This document shows positions 1 through 9,227 of a DNA stretch of 64,000 nucleotides, piece by piece. Within the stretch, counting starts at the first letter, position 1. Every line of letters starts with the position of its first letter. Made by a program: the position numbers and the translations under genes. Source of the stretch: Planctomycetaceae bacterium (GTDB lineage: Bacteria; Planctomycetota; Planctomycetia; Planctomycetales; Planctomycetaceae); contig PBOJ01000124.1 of the NCBI GenBank assembly GCA_002724315.1, positions 182,696 to 246,695 of the forward strand. Reading direction: 5' to 3'. A model generated the notes under the pieces. It did not search any database. It worked only from the letters and a program-made list of their open reading frames with translations, and had not been told where the DNA came from.

Positions 1-1
1 T

Positions 2-520
2 CTGAAGGCCTATCTTTCTCCCCACAGCGACGTCGTCGCGCACCTTGTTTTCGACCACCAGTTGCACGGTCAGAACCTGATCACACGTGTGTCCTATGAA
101 CACAGGCTGGGCAGGCGGTCCGATGCCGAGGATCGGTTGCTGCGGTACTTGCTGTTGGCCGAGGAGCCTCGGTGGGACGAGGAAATTTCCGGCACGAGCG
201 GATTCGCCAAGTGGTTCCAGCAGCAGGGGCCACGGGCCGGTGACGGTCGGTCACTGCGGCAACTGGACCTTTCCGGTCGCCTGTTCCGTTTCCGCCTGAG
301 TCCCCTGGTCTATTCTTCGCAGTTGGCGGTGATGCCCGACCCGCCCCGCCAACGCCTGGGCCGTCGGTTTCGGGCGGTACTCGAGGGCCGCCCGGCCGGT
401 GGGCTCGAGAAGTTGCTCAACGATCGGCAACGGGACGACCTGCGTGACATCCTGGAAGCCACCCGAGAAGATCTGCCAGCCGGGTGGCGAGTGAGGCCGC
501 GACGTCGAGGAGTGAAATGA
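2..520 (+). CDS. Conserved planctomycete protein, C-terminal part only
   Basis: The reading frame is open from the first bases of the window, so the gene begins upstream and only its last 172 residues are visible. They contain the run SPHSDVVAHLVFDHQ, then a stretch around HNLITR-like residues (GQNLITRVSYEHRL) and a block GRSLRQLDLSGRLFRF. From memory this resembles the C-terminus of a large conserved hypothetical family found in Planctomycetota; no enzymatic motif is visible in the part present. The stop TGA at 518-520 overlaps the start of the next gene (ATGA), so the two genes are probably co-translated. The neighbour is a secreted heme-domain protein, which suggests a periplasmic setting, but function is unknown. 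Confidence 0.75.
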   Translation: MKAYLSPHSDVVAHLVFDHQLHGQNLITRVSYEHRLGRRSDAEDRLLRYLLLAEEPRWDEEISGTSGFAKWFQQQGPRAGDGRSLRQLDLSGRLFRFRLSPLVYSSQLAVMPDPPRQRLGRRFRAVLEGRPAGGLEKLLNDRQRDDLRDILEATREDLPAGWRVRPRRRGVK

Positions 521-3500
521 TGGGGATCCTGAACAACTGGCGGGCCTGGTCTGTCTCTGGAATGGTGTGGCTGATGGCATCGTGCCCGGTAGACGCTTTC
601 CAGGATTCGACCCCCGTGACCGCTGGGGTTCGCGTGCCCGACGGGTTTCGGGTCACGATGTTTGCCGACGACGAACTGGCCAGCAACATCTACTCGATGA
701 CCGTTGATGCGGCGGGTCGCGTGGTCGTTGCCGGTCCGCGATACGTCCGGATTCTTCACGATCGGGACGGGGACGGTCGCGCCGAGTCGTTCACGGCGTT
801 TTCAGATCGCCCGGCCGGTGGCGCCCAGGGAATGTTCTTCGACGGCTCCGATCTGTTGGCGACCGGGGATGGGGCGATGTGGCGGTTGCGGGATGCCGAT
901 GGGAACGGGCGGGCCGACGGACCGCCGGAGCAGATTCTGAAGATCCGTGCCGGTGGAGAACACGATGCTCACGCGATCCGCCGCGGGCCCGATGGCTGGT
1001 TCTACCTGTTGGCCGGAAACGGCGCCGGGGTGAATGCCTCCTACGCATCGCTGGGGTCCTCGCCCATCCGCGTGCCGTCGGCCGGGACATTGCTGAGACT
1101 GCCGCCGTCTTTGACCGGCAGCGAGATCCTGGTGGACGGGTTTCGCAATGCCTACGACTTTGCCTTCGATCCGGCCGGAGACATCTTTGTCTTTGACAGC
1201 GACGGGGAACGTGACGTGTCCCTGCCATGGTACCGGCCGACCAGGGTGTTTCATGCCTTGCCGGCACATGGGACCGGCTGGCTGTCTCGAAGCTGGAAAC
1301 GACCGGGTTATTTCCTGGACATGCCACCGGTGGTGGGAGCTTTCGGACGAGGATCGCCGACCGGGGTGGCCTGTTACAGACACACCGCCTTCCCCGAGAA
1401 ATTTCGCGGAGCGGTCTTTGCCTGTGACTGGACCTTTGGTCGGGTGGTGGCGCTGACGCCGCCTGGCGCAAGCGGACCCGGACTGGAGAAGCCGGTCGAG
1501 TTCATGACCGGCCGCGGACACTTCGGGTTTGCGCCGACGGACATTGCCGTGGCTCCTGACGGTGCGGTCTTCGTGTCGGTGGGAGGGCGAGGGACCCGCG
1601 GCAGCGTATTCCGGATTACCCACCCGGCAACGATCACCGGCTCGACCGTTCGTCGCCGGTCACCGATCCGCCGTTGCCTGACCACGCCCCAGCCGCTGGC
1701 CAGTTGGTCTCGACATCAATGGCTGCCACTGGCCCACAAATTGGGAGCGGCCGCGTTCCACAAGGTCGTTGTCGACCCGAATTTCTCGCCGGCCGAGCGA
1801 GCACGGGCTGTAGAGATCCTGGTCGATCCGTTTGGTGGACCCGATTTTGATCGACTGGGCGAGGTCGATACGGGCTGGCCCGCGGTTGTGCGGGCCCGGT
1901 TGGCGTGGGCCGTGGGGCGGATGGAACCCGGTCAGCCGGACGCGGAGCGGCTTGGTGTTTTCCTGAAGGATGCCGACCCAAGAGTCGGACGAGCGGCCTG
2001 CGAGGCGGTGCTGGGGGTCGCGGGCAAGTGGGACTGGTCGGTGGTGGAACCGGGCCTGTTGGTCCAGTTGAACAGTTCCGATCGCCGGACCCGTCAGGTT
2101 GCTGCCACGGCAGTGGCGCGTATGCCCGAAGAGGCCTGGCAACGGATCCGGGCCAGGACGAAAAAGCTGTCGCCTCGCGCCCGGATCGCTGCGGCGGTGG
2201 GCGGTCGGGCGCACGTCAAGGGCGTGGACCGGGACGGATTGGCTGTGGCACTGGAGGTGTTGGCCGCGGACACATCGGCGGAGGTTCCCCTCAGCCTGAA
2301 ACGCGATGCGGCCAGGCTGGGGCAACTGGCCCTGGGTGACGTCGGCCCCAGCCGAGGCCGGGCGGCAGTGTTTGACGGCTACGGGGCCGTGTTGTCTCCG
2401 GAGATACTGAGTCCGGTGGCCGGGGAAGTGGGCCGAGTGATCGAGGCGGCATTTCCAACCGGAAACCGGGAACTGGATGACGAACTCGCCCGGCTGGCGG
2501 CCATGGTTTCGACGGCCGAGCCCCGCTTACTGGAGAGGTTTCTGGACCAACTCGACATCCAGTCTCATCCCGTATCGGACCTGCATTTCCTGATCACCGC
2601 CGCACGGATTCCGCTGGCCCGGAACGAGGTTCAACGAATGCGGACGGCCCGGGCACTGGTGGGACTGCAGGCCAAGATCGACCGGAAGGATCTGAAACAG
2701 GACAGCAACTGGGATGATCGGGTGGGTGAGTTGTACGCGGCGTTGTGTGGCCACGACGCCCGACTGCCTCGCGCGGTGCTGGACACGCCGGGATTCGGCC
2801 TGCCGTCGCACGTGTTGTTTCTCGGGAAAATTGCCAAGGCCGATCGGCCTCGGGCCCGGGCTGCATTCGTGGCAGCGATCGCAAAAGCCGGTGACGACTA
2901 TCCCTGGAGCGGTGAGGTAGTGCGATTGCTGGGCCAGTCGGATGATCCGGCCGTGCGTTCACTGGTCCGCGGGGCTTACGAGCGAGTGGGGGTTCGTGGA
3001 TCGGTGCTGCTGGAATTGGCCAGGAGGGCCGAACCGGTTGACCGAAAGCGGTTTGTCGAAGGTTTGGCGTCCTCGTCACTGGAAGTGGTCGGGGCCTGCC
3101 TGGGAGCGCTGGCGAAGCTGCCCAGGGGGACGGCTGCGAGTGAACAGTTGGCCTTGCTGGGGGCTGTCCGCCGGTTGGGGACGGCGGCCACCGAGCACGG
3201 GCTGCGGTCACGTGCGGTGGCGCTGCTGAGACGCAACACCGGCCGTCGGTTCGGCTTCGTGTCCGGTAAGAAGGGGCGGGTGGCTCAACCCAAAGCGGTG
3301 GCCGCCTGGACGGCGTTCCTGGAGACGGCCTATCCGAAGGAGACCCGGCGTCTGCTGGGCGCCGCGGCGGCCAGCCTGGAGGGATTGAAGAAGCGGCTGG
3401 CCCGCGTGGACTGGGACAACGGCGACGTGTCGCGGGGGAAGAGGGTTTTTGCCAAGAGGGGCTGCGTGCAGTGTCACCAGGGACGACGTGCGCTGGGGCC

Positions 3501-3825
3501 CGACCTGGCCGGTTCGGCCGGCCGGTTTTCCCGGGCAGATCTGTTCACCGCCATCGTGTTGCCCAACCGGGATGTTTCGCCCCGTTACCAGACGACTGTT
3601 GTCCAGACCGACGATGGTCGGGTCTACAACGGGTTGATTGTCTACCAGTCGGTTGACGGGCTGACCTTGCGGACCGGCACGAACCAGACGATCCGCCTGG
3701 AACGGGAAGAGATCGAGTACCAGGCGCGTCGGCCCGAGTCGCTGATGTCGTCCGGGTTGCTGAAGGGGCTGGATGACGGCGGGTACGCCGACCTGTACGC
3801 CTATTTGAAGACATTGCGCAAGTAG
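517..3825 (+). CDS. Secreted beta-propeller protein with C-terminal c-type heme domain
   Basis: 1102 residues. The start at 517 is chosen because GAGGAG at 507-512 precedes it and because it gives a signal peptide (hydrophobic WSVSGMVWLMAS). Residues about 40-390 resemble the planctomycete/verrucomicrobial 'membrane-bound dehydrogenase' propeller (TIGR02604-like; DGFRVTMFADD, RAESFTAFSD, HAIRRGPDGWFY). The middle is helical and repeat-like, perhaps HEAT. The last about 140 residues are a TIGR02603-like heme domain with CVQCH at 983-987 and a GPDLAG motif. By family it would be a periplasmic redox enzyme acting on sugars or alcohols, passing electrons to the heme; the substrate cannot be read from sequence. 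The distal ligand was not identified with certainty. Confidence 0.88.
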   Translation: MMGILNNWRAWSVSGMVWLMASCPVDAFQDSTPVTAGVRVPDGFRVTMFADDELASNIYSMTVDAAGRVVVAGPRYVRILHDRDGDGRAESFTAFSDRPAGGAQGMFFDGSDLLATGDGAMWRLRDADGNGRADGPPEQILKIRAGGEHDAHAIRRGPDGWFYLLAGNGAGVNASYASLGSSPIRVPSAGTLLRLPPSLTGSEILVDGFRNAYDFAFDPAGDIFVFDSDGERDVSLPWYRPTRVFHALPAHGTGWLSRSWKRPGYFLDMPPVVGAFGRGSPTGVACYRHTAFPEKFRGAVFACDWTFGRVVALTPPGASGPGLEKPVEFMTGRGHFGFAPTDIAVAPDGAVFVSVGGRGTRGSVFRITHPATITGSTVRRRSPIRRCLTTPQPLASWSRHQWLPLAHKLGAAAFHKVVVDPNFSPAERARAVEILVDPFGGPDFDRLGEVDTGWPAVVRARLAWAVGRMEPGQPDAERLGVFLKDADPRVGRAACEAVLGVAGKWDWSVVEPGLLVQLNSSDRRTRQVAATAVARMPEEAWQRIRARTKKLSPRARIAAAVGGRAHVKGVDRDGLAVALEVLAADTSAEVPLSLKRDAARLGQLALGDVGPSRGRAAVFDGYGAVLSPEILSPVAGEVGRVIEAAFPTGNRELDDELARLAAMVSTAEPRLLERFLDQLDIQSHPVSDLHFLITAARIPLARNEVQRMRTARALVGLQAKIDRKDLKQDSNWDDRVGELYAALCGHDARLPRAVLDTPGFGLPSHVLFLGKIAKADRPRARAAFVAAIAKAGDDYPWSGEVVRLLGQSDDPAVRSLVRGAYERVGVRGSVLLELARRAEPVDRKRFVEGLASSSLEVVGACLGALAKLPRGTAASEQLALLGAVRRLGTAATEHGLRSRAVALLRRNTGRRFGFVSGKKGRVAQPKAVAAWTAFLETAYPKETRRLLGAAAASLEGLKKRLARVDWDNGDVSRGKRVFAKRGCVQCHQGRRALGPDLAGSAGRFSRADLFTAIVLPNRDVSPRYQTTVVQTDDGRVYNGLIVYQSVDGLTLRTGTNQTIRLEREEIEYQARRPESLMSSGLLKGLDDGGYADLYAYLKTLRK

Positions 3826-3841
3826 GTGGCTTCACCCGGTA

Positions 3842-3870
3842 TTGCCGTCCGGGGATTGTGGCTCAACAAT
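3842..3870 (+). promoter_or_regulatory. Candidate promoter of the ESX-like locus
   Basis: TTGCCG at 3842-3847, a 17-base spacer, and AACAAT at 3865-3870 (4 of 6 matches to the sigma-70 -10 box). It lies in the 74-base gap before the first small W-x-D gene. Found by eye; GC-rich DNA gives such hits by chance. Confidence 0.3.
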
Positions 3871-3899
3871 GAACAGTGTCCGGACCATGGAGTGTTGTG

Positions 3900-4172
3900 A
3901 TGCCACAGGCGATTGCTGATCCCGAGGAACTGAAGCGTTTTGCCAGCTTGTTGAAGCAGTTCAACACCGATCTTGTCGATCGCACCAACGCGATGGCCAG
4001 CCAGTTGGAGTCGTTGAGCGTGACGTGGCGGGACCAGGAGAACAAGAAATTTGTCGAGCAGTTCACCGAGCAACTCAAGGGGATCAATCGGCTGGTCGAG
4101 GTCAACGACGCGTACATCCCGTTCCTGGTCCGCAAGGCGGCTCGGCTCGAGGAGTACCTGCAGCAGCGGTGA
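3900..4172 (+). CDS. WXG100-like (ESAT-6 family) small helical protein
   Basis: 90 residues, all predicted helix, close to the usual about 100 of WXG100 proteins. Start ATG at 3900 follows GGAG at 3889-3892. The turn between the two helices carries W43-R-D45 with F51 eight residues after the tryptophan; in ESAT-6 the same positions are W43, G45 and Y51. Glycine is replaced by aspartate. The C-terminal helix (ARLEEYLQQR) lacks a clear YxxxD/E secretion signal. It heads a four-gene cluster ending in a membrane FtsK/SpoIIIE ATPase, the usual partner of WXG100 proteins. Probable role: secreted or structural substrate of a type VII-like secretion system. The family assignment rests on size, motif spacing and neighbours. 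Confidence 0.75.
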   Translation: MPQAIADPEELKRFASLLKQFNTDLVDRTNAMASQLESLSVTWRDQENKKFVEQFTEQLKGINRLVEVNDAYIPFLVRKAARLEEYLQQR

Positions 4173-4259
4173 GGGACGGCGATCGGTTTGGGTCGTGCCG
4201 TCTCGGACCAGGTGCGGCAGTCGGAAGATCACCAGGATGATGCGAGGAGAGAGGCTCAC

Positions 4260-4805
4260 ATGAACGCTCCGGCCAATGTGAACTCGGTCCAAGCCGTTCG
4301 CGATTTCCGCGGCAACCTGCAGCGGTTTGGCGAACAGGCCACCGACTGCCTCGACTCGCTCCACGCCCAGGTTCATCGGATGATCGATTGGCTTGAGCAC
4401 GATCGGCCCGCCTACTGGCAGCAGCAGGTTCGCCGGAGCTTCGACCAGGTGGCGGAGGCACGGCAGAGCCTGCAGCGGTGTCAGATGCAGAGCGTGGGGG
4501 ATCACCGGCCGTCGTGTACCGAGGAGAAACAGATCCTGGCCCGCACCAAGGCTCGACTCGAATACTCGCAGCGCAAACTGGAGGCTGTCAGTCGTTGCCA
4601 ACGAGTTGTTGAGGAGGAGGCCAACCAGTTCCGTGGTCGCTGTGGGCAACTCGACAACCTGCTGCAAAGAGATGTCCCGCGGATGACCGGTTTGCTGGAC
4701 CGGATCCTCGTCTCGTTGGAAGAGTATGTGGCGATTTCGGCCCCCGAACCTCCTCCACCGGCGGTTTCCGACGGTGCGACTTCGGGGGAGGGAGGTGACC
4801 GATGA
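4260..4805 (+). CDS. Coiled-coil protein of the ESX-like locus
   Basis: 181 residues, strongly helical. Start ATG at 4260 is preceded by GAGGAGAGAGG (4244-4254). Residues about 44-70 hold the run WLEHDRPAYWQQQVRRSFDQ, rich in aromatics and charges, followed by long heptad-like stretches and a short Pro-rich, acidic tail. No signal peptide or membrane segment. It lies between the two W-x-D proteins and its stop overlaps the next start by ATGA, so translation is coupled. It could be a chaperone, a scaffold, or a larger LXG-like secreted partner; no named domain was recognised. Confidence 0.8.
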   Translation: MNAPANVNSVQAVRDFRGNLQRFGEQATDCLDSLHAQVHRMIDWLEHDRPAYWQQQVRRSFDQVAEARQSLQRCQMQSVGDHRPSCTEEKQILARTKARLEYSQRKLEAVSRCQRVVEEEANQFRGRCGQLDNLLQRDVPRMTGLLDRILVSLEEYVAISAPEPPPPAVSDGATSGEGGDR

Positions 4806-5035
4806 AGATCGTTGACCTGCACACGGGAGCCGCCAGGCTGACCGACGCGCTGAATCAGCTCGAGGTGGCGTGGGAACGAACCACGCTGTCGTGGAATGAC
4901 GAGTCCCGGCGACATTTCGAAGCGGAACACCTCGCACCGATCACCCCGACCATCCGAATGACGCTCGACGCGGTCAACCGCCTGGCCGAGGTGCTGGGGC
5001 GTGTTGAACGCGAGTGCCTGGACGAAGACCGTTAG
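4802..5035 (+). CDS. Second WXG100-like small helical protein
   Basis: 77 residues, helical hairpin predicted. ATG at 4802 overlaps the stop of the upstream coiled-coil gene (ATGA), so it is probably translated by coupling. It carries W31-N-D33 and F39, the same W-x-D-x5-F spacing as the protein at 3900-4172 (W43, D45, F51), which suggests the two are divergent paralogues that could form an ESAT-6/CFP-10-like heterodimer. It is short for the family. No YxxxD/E signal is seen at its end. The ATPase gene begins 16 bases after its stop. Confidence 0.72.
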   Translation: MKIVDLHTGAARLTDALNQLEVAWERTTLSWNDESRRHFEAEHLAPITPTIRMTLDAVNRLAEVLGRVERECLDEDR

Positions 5036-5051
5036 TGTCCTGCGAGACGAG

Positions 5052-8000
5052 ATGACCGATTCGACTGCTTCCACCGACAGCGACCGCGCCGACGGATTCT
5101 CCGATCGGCTCGACCATTCGCGGCAGCGCGAGTTGGTCCAGGGGTTGTTGCAGGCGGTCGTCGATCGGGTGCATGCCGAGAAGACCCTGGCCGATGGCCA
5201 GGCCGGGCGAAGTGAGACCGAGGACAGGGGCTACGAGGAGGCCTGTCGGGCGCTCGAGCAGAAACGCGATGCGGCCCGGGCCACGATCATCCGCCAGTAC
5301 GACCTGGTTCGCGATGAGACTCTCTCGCAGATCGACGCCGAGATCTCGGCGACCCAGATCGAATACGACGATCGGGTGGCAGAGGTGCAACAGAAGTCAG
5401 AAGGTGACCAGGAGCGGATCGAGAAGGAGCGGGACGAGGCTCGCTGGATGGTCCAGGCCGTGCTCGACGACACCGCCGAAGACAGTCCCAAGCACAAGTT
5501 CGAGACCTACAAGGCGAGCCTGAAGGTCAGCCGTGTGCGGAGATTGGCCGACTGGGAAGACCTGGCCGGTCGCGTGGAGGCGGTGGCCGGTCAACTGGCC
5601 GGATGGCGGCAGCCCCAGTCGCCGTCCACCAGCCAGGGCATGCGACCGCCGGCCGAAACCGACGATTGCCTCGAACACTTCGTCGAATGCGTCGACAAGG
5701 CCAACCGCGATATCGATGCGATTGGCCGCCTGTGGCTGCCCCGGTTGTTCAGTGGAGTGTTTCCGCTGTTGATGTGGGTCCTTTTGACCTCCCTGGTCGC
5801 CGTGCCGCTGATCGTCCTGGACGTGCCCGGGAAACTGAAACTGGTTCGGGACGCCAACTCGCTGGGCCCTGCCGTCGGAATTTCGATCGGGGCGTCACTG
5901 GTAGCTGCAATGGTGTTGATGGGACTGCTGTTGCTGGTTGCCCGGGTCCGTTGCCGACGTTTGTGGGAGAGGTTGGGAGAGCACACCGCCGACGCCCGCC
6001 GTGCTCGGCAACACTGGTTGAAGGCGTCGCAACAGGAATTCGGCCGCCGGAAGGACGAGTTCACTGACTGGTACCACGTGATCGTCGAGGAACGGGAGAA
6101 CGCGATTGGACGGATCGAGGAGATCCAGTCGGGACGGGCCGAGGAGATCGCGAATCGTCACAAGGCGGAATTGGCCGACGTTCACCAGCGGTTTCCCGAG
6201 ACACTCAAGCAGTTGGCCGACCGGCGGCAGCAGCAGGAGATGGCTTGTGAGGCCGAACGATCCGAGCAGCTTGAGGAGATCGAACAGGAGTATCGAACGG
6301 GACGGGAGACGCTGGACCGGGAACACACCCAACGGGTAGCCAGCGAACGCGAACGTTTCCAGCGGGCATTTTCGGAGTTGAAGCAGAACTGGGAGACCGC
6401 CTGCGGGATGTTCGCCACCGCGACCGGGGACATGGTCACCCGTTGTGACGAGTTGTTTCCGGCGTGGTTGGACCTGGCCAACGGTGGCTACAGTCCTCCG
6501 GAGCGTGTTCCACCGGCCGTGCGGCTGGGCACGTTCGATGTCGATCTCTCCAAGGTCCCCGGAGGGGTGCCGGATAACGAGCAACTTCAGACGGTTCCGA
6601 AGAACATCCCGATGCCGGCGATCCTGCCGTTCCCCGAACAAGCCAGCGTGCTGCTGGAGGCCGAGAGGGAGGGCCGCGACGCGGCCGTGGCCGCCCTGCA
6701 GACATCGATGCTGAGGATGTTGACGGGGTTGCCGCCGGGCAAGCTGCGACTGACGATCATCGACCCCGTCGGACTGGGTGACAATTTCTCGGCCTTCATG
6801 CACCTGGCCGACTTCGACGAACTGCTCGTCTCGGGGCGGATCTGGACAGAGTCGGCGCATATCGATCGCCAGTTGGCCAATCTCACCGAGCACATGGAGA
6901 ACGTGTTCCAGACCTACCTGCGGAACCAGTTCGAGACGATCGAGGAGTACAACGAGTATGCCGGCGAGGTGGCCGAGCCGTACCAGGTGCTGGTGGTGGC
7001 CAACTTCCCGGTCAACTTCAGCGACACCGCCGTTCGCCGGCTGGTCAGCATCGCCTCCAGTGGGGCTCGTTGCGGGGTCTACACCCTGGTCAGTGTCGAC
7101 AGCCATCAGCAACTGCCGCACAACTTCGATCTCGAAGATCTTCGACAGCACGCCAACTGCCTGGCATGGGTTGGTGACCGGTTTGCCTGGCAGGACCAGC
7201 AGTTGGGCTGGCTGCCGTTGTCCATCGAGCCGCCTCCCGAACCGACGGAATTCGTCGAGATCGTCCGTGCCGTGGGCGAACAGGCTCGTGACACGCGTCG
7301 CGTCGAGGTGTCGTTTGACCGTGTCGCTCCCGCTCCCGAGGAGTACTGGGGACGGGACAGCCGTCGCAGTCTCGATGTGCCACTGGGCCGGGCCGGGGCC
7401 ACCAAGCTGCAGGACCTGCACCTGGGCAGCGGGACCTCTCAACATGTCCTGATCGCCGGCAAGACCGGGTCGGGCAAGTCGAGTTTCCTGCACACGCTGA
7501 TCACCAATGTCTCGCTGTATTACGATCCCGACCAGGTCGAGTTCTACCTGATCGATTTCAAGAAGGGGGTCGAGTTCAAGACCTACGTCAGCAACCGCCT
7601 GCCTCACGCACGGGTGGTGGCGATCGAGAGCGATCGGGAGTTCGGCCTGAGCGTGCTCGAGCGGCTCGACGCGATGCTGGCCGAGCGAGGCGATTTGTTC
7701 CGCAGGCACGAGGTGCAGGATGTGGCCGGGTTCCGCGATGCCGTGCCCGATGAACCATTGCCACGAGTGCTGTTGATCATCGACGAATTCCAGGAGTTCT
7801 TCGTCGAGGACGACCGGGTGCACCAGCAGGCGTCGTTGCTGCTGGACCGCCTGGTCCGGCAGGGCCGGGCCTTCGGCATCCACGTGTTGCTCGGCTCGCA
7901 GACGCTCGGTGGAGCCTACTCCCTGGCCCGCAGTACGCTGGGCCAGGTGGCCGTGCGGGTGGCACTGCAGTGCAGCGAATCGGATGCCCACCTGATTCTC

Positions 8001-9077
8001 AGCGAGGACAATACGGCGGCACGGCTGCTGACACGGCCGGGTGAGGCGATCTACAACGATGCCAACGGGCTGCTGGAGGGCAACCACCCGTTCCAGATCG
8101 CGTGGCTGGGTGACGAGACTCGTGATGAGCGGTTGGTCGCGTTACGGGAAAAGGCCGACGCCGAGGGGCACAACAACGGTGAGATGCTGGTCTTCGAGGG
8201 CAACGTGTCAGCCGACGTGACGTCGAGTCGTCCGTTGGCCGAGTGCCTGTCGGCTGTTCCCCTGGAAAAATCGGTGCCCTCGCCGTTGGCGTGGATGGGC
8301 GAGGCAGTTCAGATCAAGTCGGCTCCGGCCGTGCGGTTTCGCCGGCAAAGTGGCACCAACCTCGTCGTCGTCGGTCAACAGCCCGAACAGGCGCTGGGGG
8401 TGCTCGAGGCGATCACGCTCTCGCTGGCCGCCCAGCATCCACCCGATGCCGGATGCCGATTCGTCGTCTGCGACGGCAGTGCGGCCGATGAACCCGGTGG
8501 CGAGCAGTGGCAGCGATTGGCCCAACTGTTGCCTCACCAGGTCGAGGTGGTCAGGCCGCGGAAAATCGTCGAGACGCTGGCCGGAGTGGCCGCGGAAGTC
8601 GCGAGGAGAGACACCGAGGACGACGAGACTGCCGCACCGGTCTACCTAGTCATCCACCACCTGGGCCGATTCCGTGATCTCCGCCCCGGCGAGGACGAAT
8701 TCGGGTTTGGTTCGAGCTTCGGGGGGCTTGATGCCGAGAAGACCGTCAGCGCCAGCCAGCAACTGGTCTCGATTCTTCGCGATGGACCCGCGCTGGGAAT
8801 CCACACGCTGTGCTGGTGCGACACCTACAACAACCTGAACCGCTGGCTCAATTCCCAGACGTTGCGCGAGTTCGAGATCCGCGTGGCGTTCCAGATGAAC
8901 GCGTCGGATTCGAGCAACCTGATCGATTCGGCGGTTGCCAGCCGCCTGGGGGATCACCGGGCGCTGTTGTACCTGGGTGAGCAGGGGACGCTCGAGAAGT
9001 TCCGGCCGTTTGCGCCCCCGCCGGAGGAGTGGTTGGCCGAGATCACCGGTCGCCTGAGAGCGGGAGCGACGGCCTAG
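5052..9077 (+). CDS. Membrane FtsK/SpoIIIE-type ATPase, EccC/EssC-like
   Basis: 1341 residues from ATG 5052; an in-frame GTG at 5001 would overlap the previous gene. Order: Glu/Arg-rich coiled coil (about 40-200), two membrane segments (about 235-258 and 280-305), a second coiled coil (about 320-480), then three ATPase-like regions. The first (about 520-760) has no P-loop. The central one is intact: Walker A GKTGSGKS at 803-810, Walker B LLIIDE ending at D911-E912. The third (about 1080-1335) has a degenerate P-loop (GQQPEQALG). One active and two degenerate modules behind a double membrane anchor is the EccC/EssC pattern. Inferred role: motor that recruits and exports the W-x-D proteins. A DNA translocase is the alternative, but the three-module layout and the neighbours argue against it. 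Confidence 0.85.
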   Translation: MTDSTASTDSDRADGFSDRLDHSRQRELVQGLLQAVVDRVHAEKTLADGQAGRSETEDRGYEEACRALEQKRDAARATIIRQYDLVRDETLSQIDAEISATQIEYDDRVAEVQQKSEGDQERIEKERDEARWMVQAVLDDTAEDSPKHKFETYKASLKVSRVRRLADWEDLAGRVEAVAGQLAGWRQPQSPSTSQGMRPPAETDDCLEHFVECVDKANRDIDAIGRLWLPRLFSGVFPLLMWVLLTSLVAVPLIVLDVPGKLKLVRDANSLGPAVGISIGASLVAAMVLMGLLLLVARVRCRRLWERLGEHTADARRARQHWLKASQQEFGRRKDEFTDWYHVIVEERENAIGRIEEIQSGRAEEIANRHKAELADVHQRFPETLKQLADRRQQQEMACEAERSEQLEEIEQEYRTGRETLDREHTQRVASERERFQRAFSELKQNWETACGMFATATGDMVTRCDELFPAWLDLANGGYSPPERVPPAVRLGTFDVDLSKVPGGVPDNEQLQTVPKNIPMPAILPFPEQASVLLEAEREGRDAAVAALQTSMLRMLTGLPPGKLRLTIIDPVGLGDNFSAFMHLADFDELLVSGRIWTESAHIDRQLANLTEHMENVFQTYLRNQFETIEEYNEYAGEVAEPYQVLVVANFPVNFSDTAVRRLVSIASSGARCGVYTLVSVDSHQQLPHNFDLEDLRQHANCLAWVGDRFAWQDQQLGWLPLSIEPPPEPTEFVEIVRAVGEQARDTRRVEVSFDRVAPAPEEYWGRDSRRSLDVPLGRAGATKLQDLHLGSGTSQHVLIAGKTGSGKSSFLHTLITNVSLYYDPDQVEFYLIDFKKGVEFKTYVSNRLPHARVVAIESDREFGLSVLERLDAMLAERGDLFRRHEVQDVAGFRDAVPDEPLPRVLLIIDEFQEFFVEDDRVHQQASLLLDRLVRQGRAFGIHVLLGSQTLGGAYSLARSTLGQVAVRVALQCSESDAHLILSEDNTAARLLTRPGEAIYNDANGLLEGNHPFQIAWLGDETRDERLVALREKADAEGHNNGEMLVFEGNVSADVTSSRPLAECLSAVPLEKSVPSPLAWMGEAVQIKSAPAVRFRRQSGTNLVVVGQQPEQALGVLEAITLSLAAQHPPDAGCRFVVCDGSAADEPGGEQWQRLAQLLPHQVEVVRPRKIVETLAGVAAEVARRDTEDDETAAPVYLVIHHLGRFRDLRPGEDEFGFGSSFGGLDAEKTVSASQQLVSILRDGPALGIHTLCWCDTYNNLNRWLNSQTLREFEIRVAFQMNASDSSNLIDSAVASRLGDHRALLYLGEQGTLEKFRPFAPPPEEWLAEITGRLRAGATA

Positions 9078-9099
9078 ACCGGTCGTGTTCAAACACTTC

Positions 9100-9128
9100 T
9101 TGTGACCGTGCTGTGAGACGGGTAGGAT
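9100..9128 (+). promoter_or_regulatory. Sigma-70-like promoter for the DUF1559 mosaic gene
   Basis: TTGTGA at 9100-9105, 17-base spacer, TAGGAT at 9123-9128. It sits in the 150-base gap after the ATPase gene, about 100 bases before the next start, and suggests that the gene at 9228 is transcribed apart from the ESX-like locus. Seen directly; activity inferred. Confidence 0.45.
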
Positions 9129-9227
9129 CGGGGTTTCACCTCTGTTGTGTGGCCGCACCGACGTGCCGGTCAGTCGCGAGGTGATCAGAGGCCGTTGCCC
9201 GACACCCGCTCTGCAGGGAGAGGTCCG

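Noticed and set aside
5895..8087. Long minus-strand open frame (730 codons) opposite the FtsK-type ATPase gene
   Set aside because: It is the antisense shadow of a gene with clear motifs; its own sequence is low-complexity, Gln/Arg/His-rich and matches no family.
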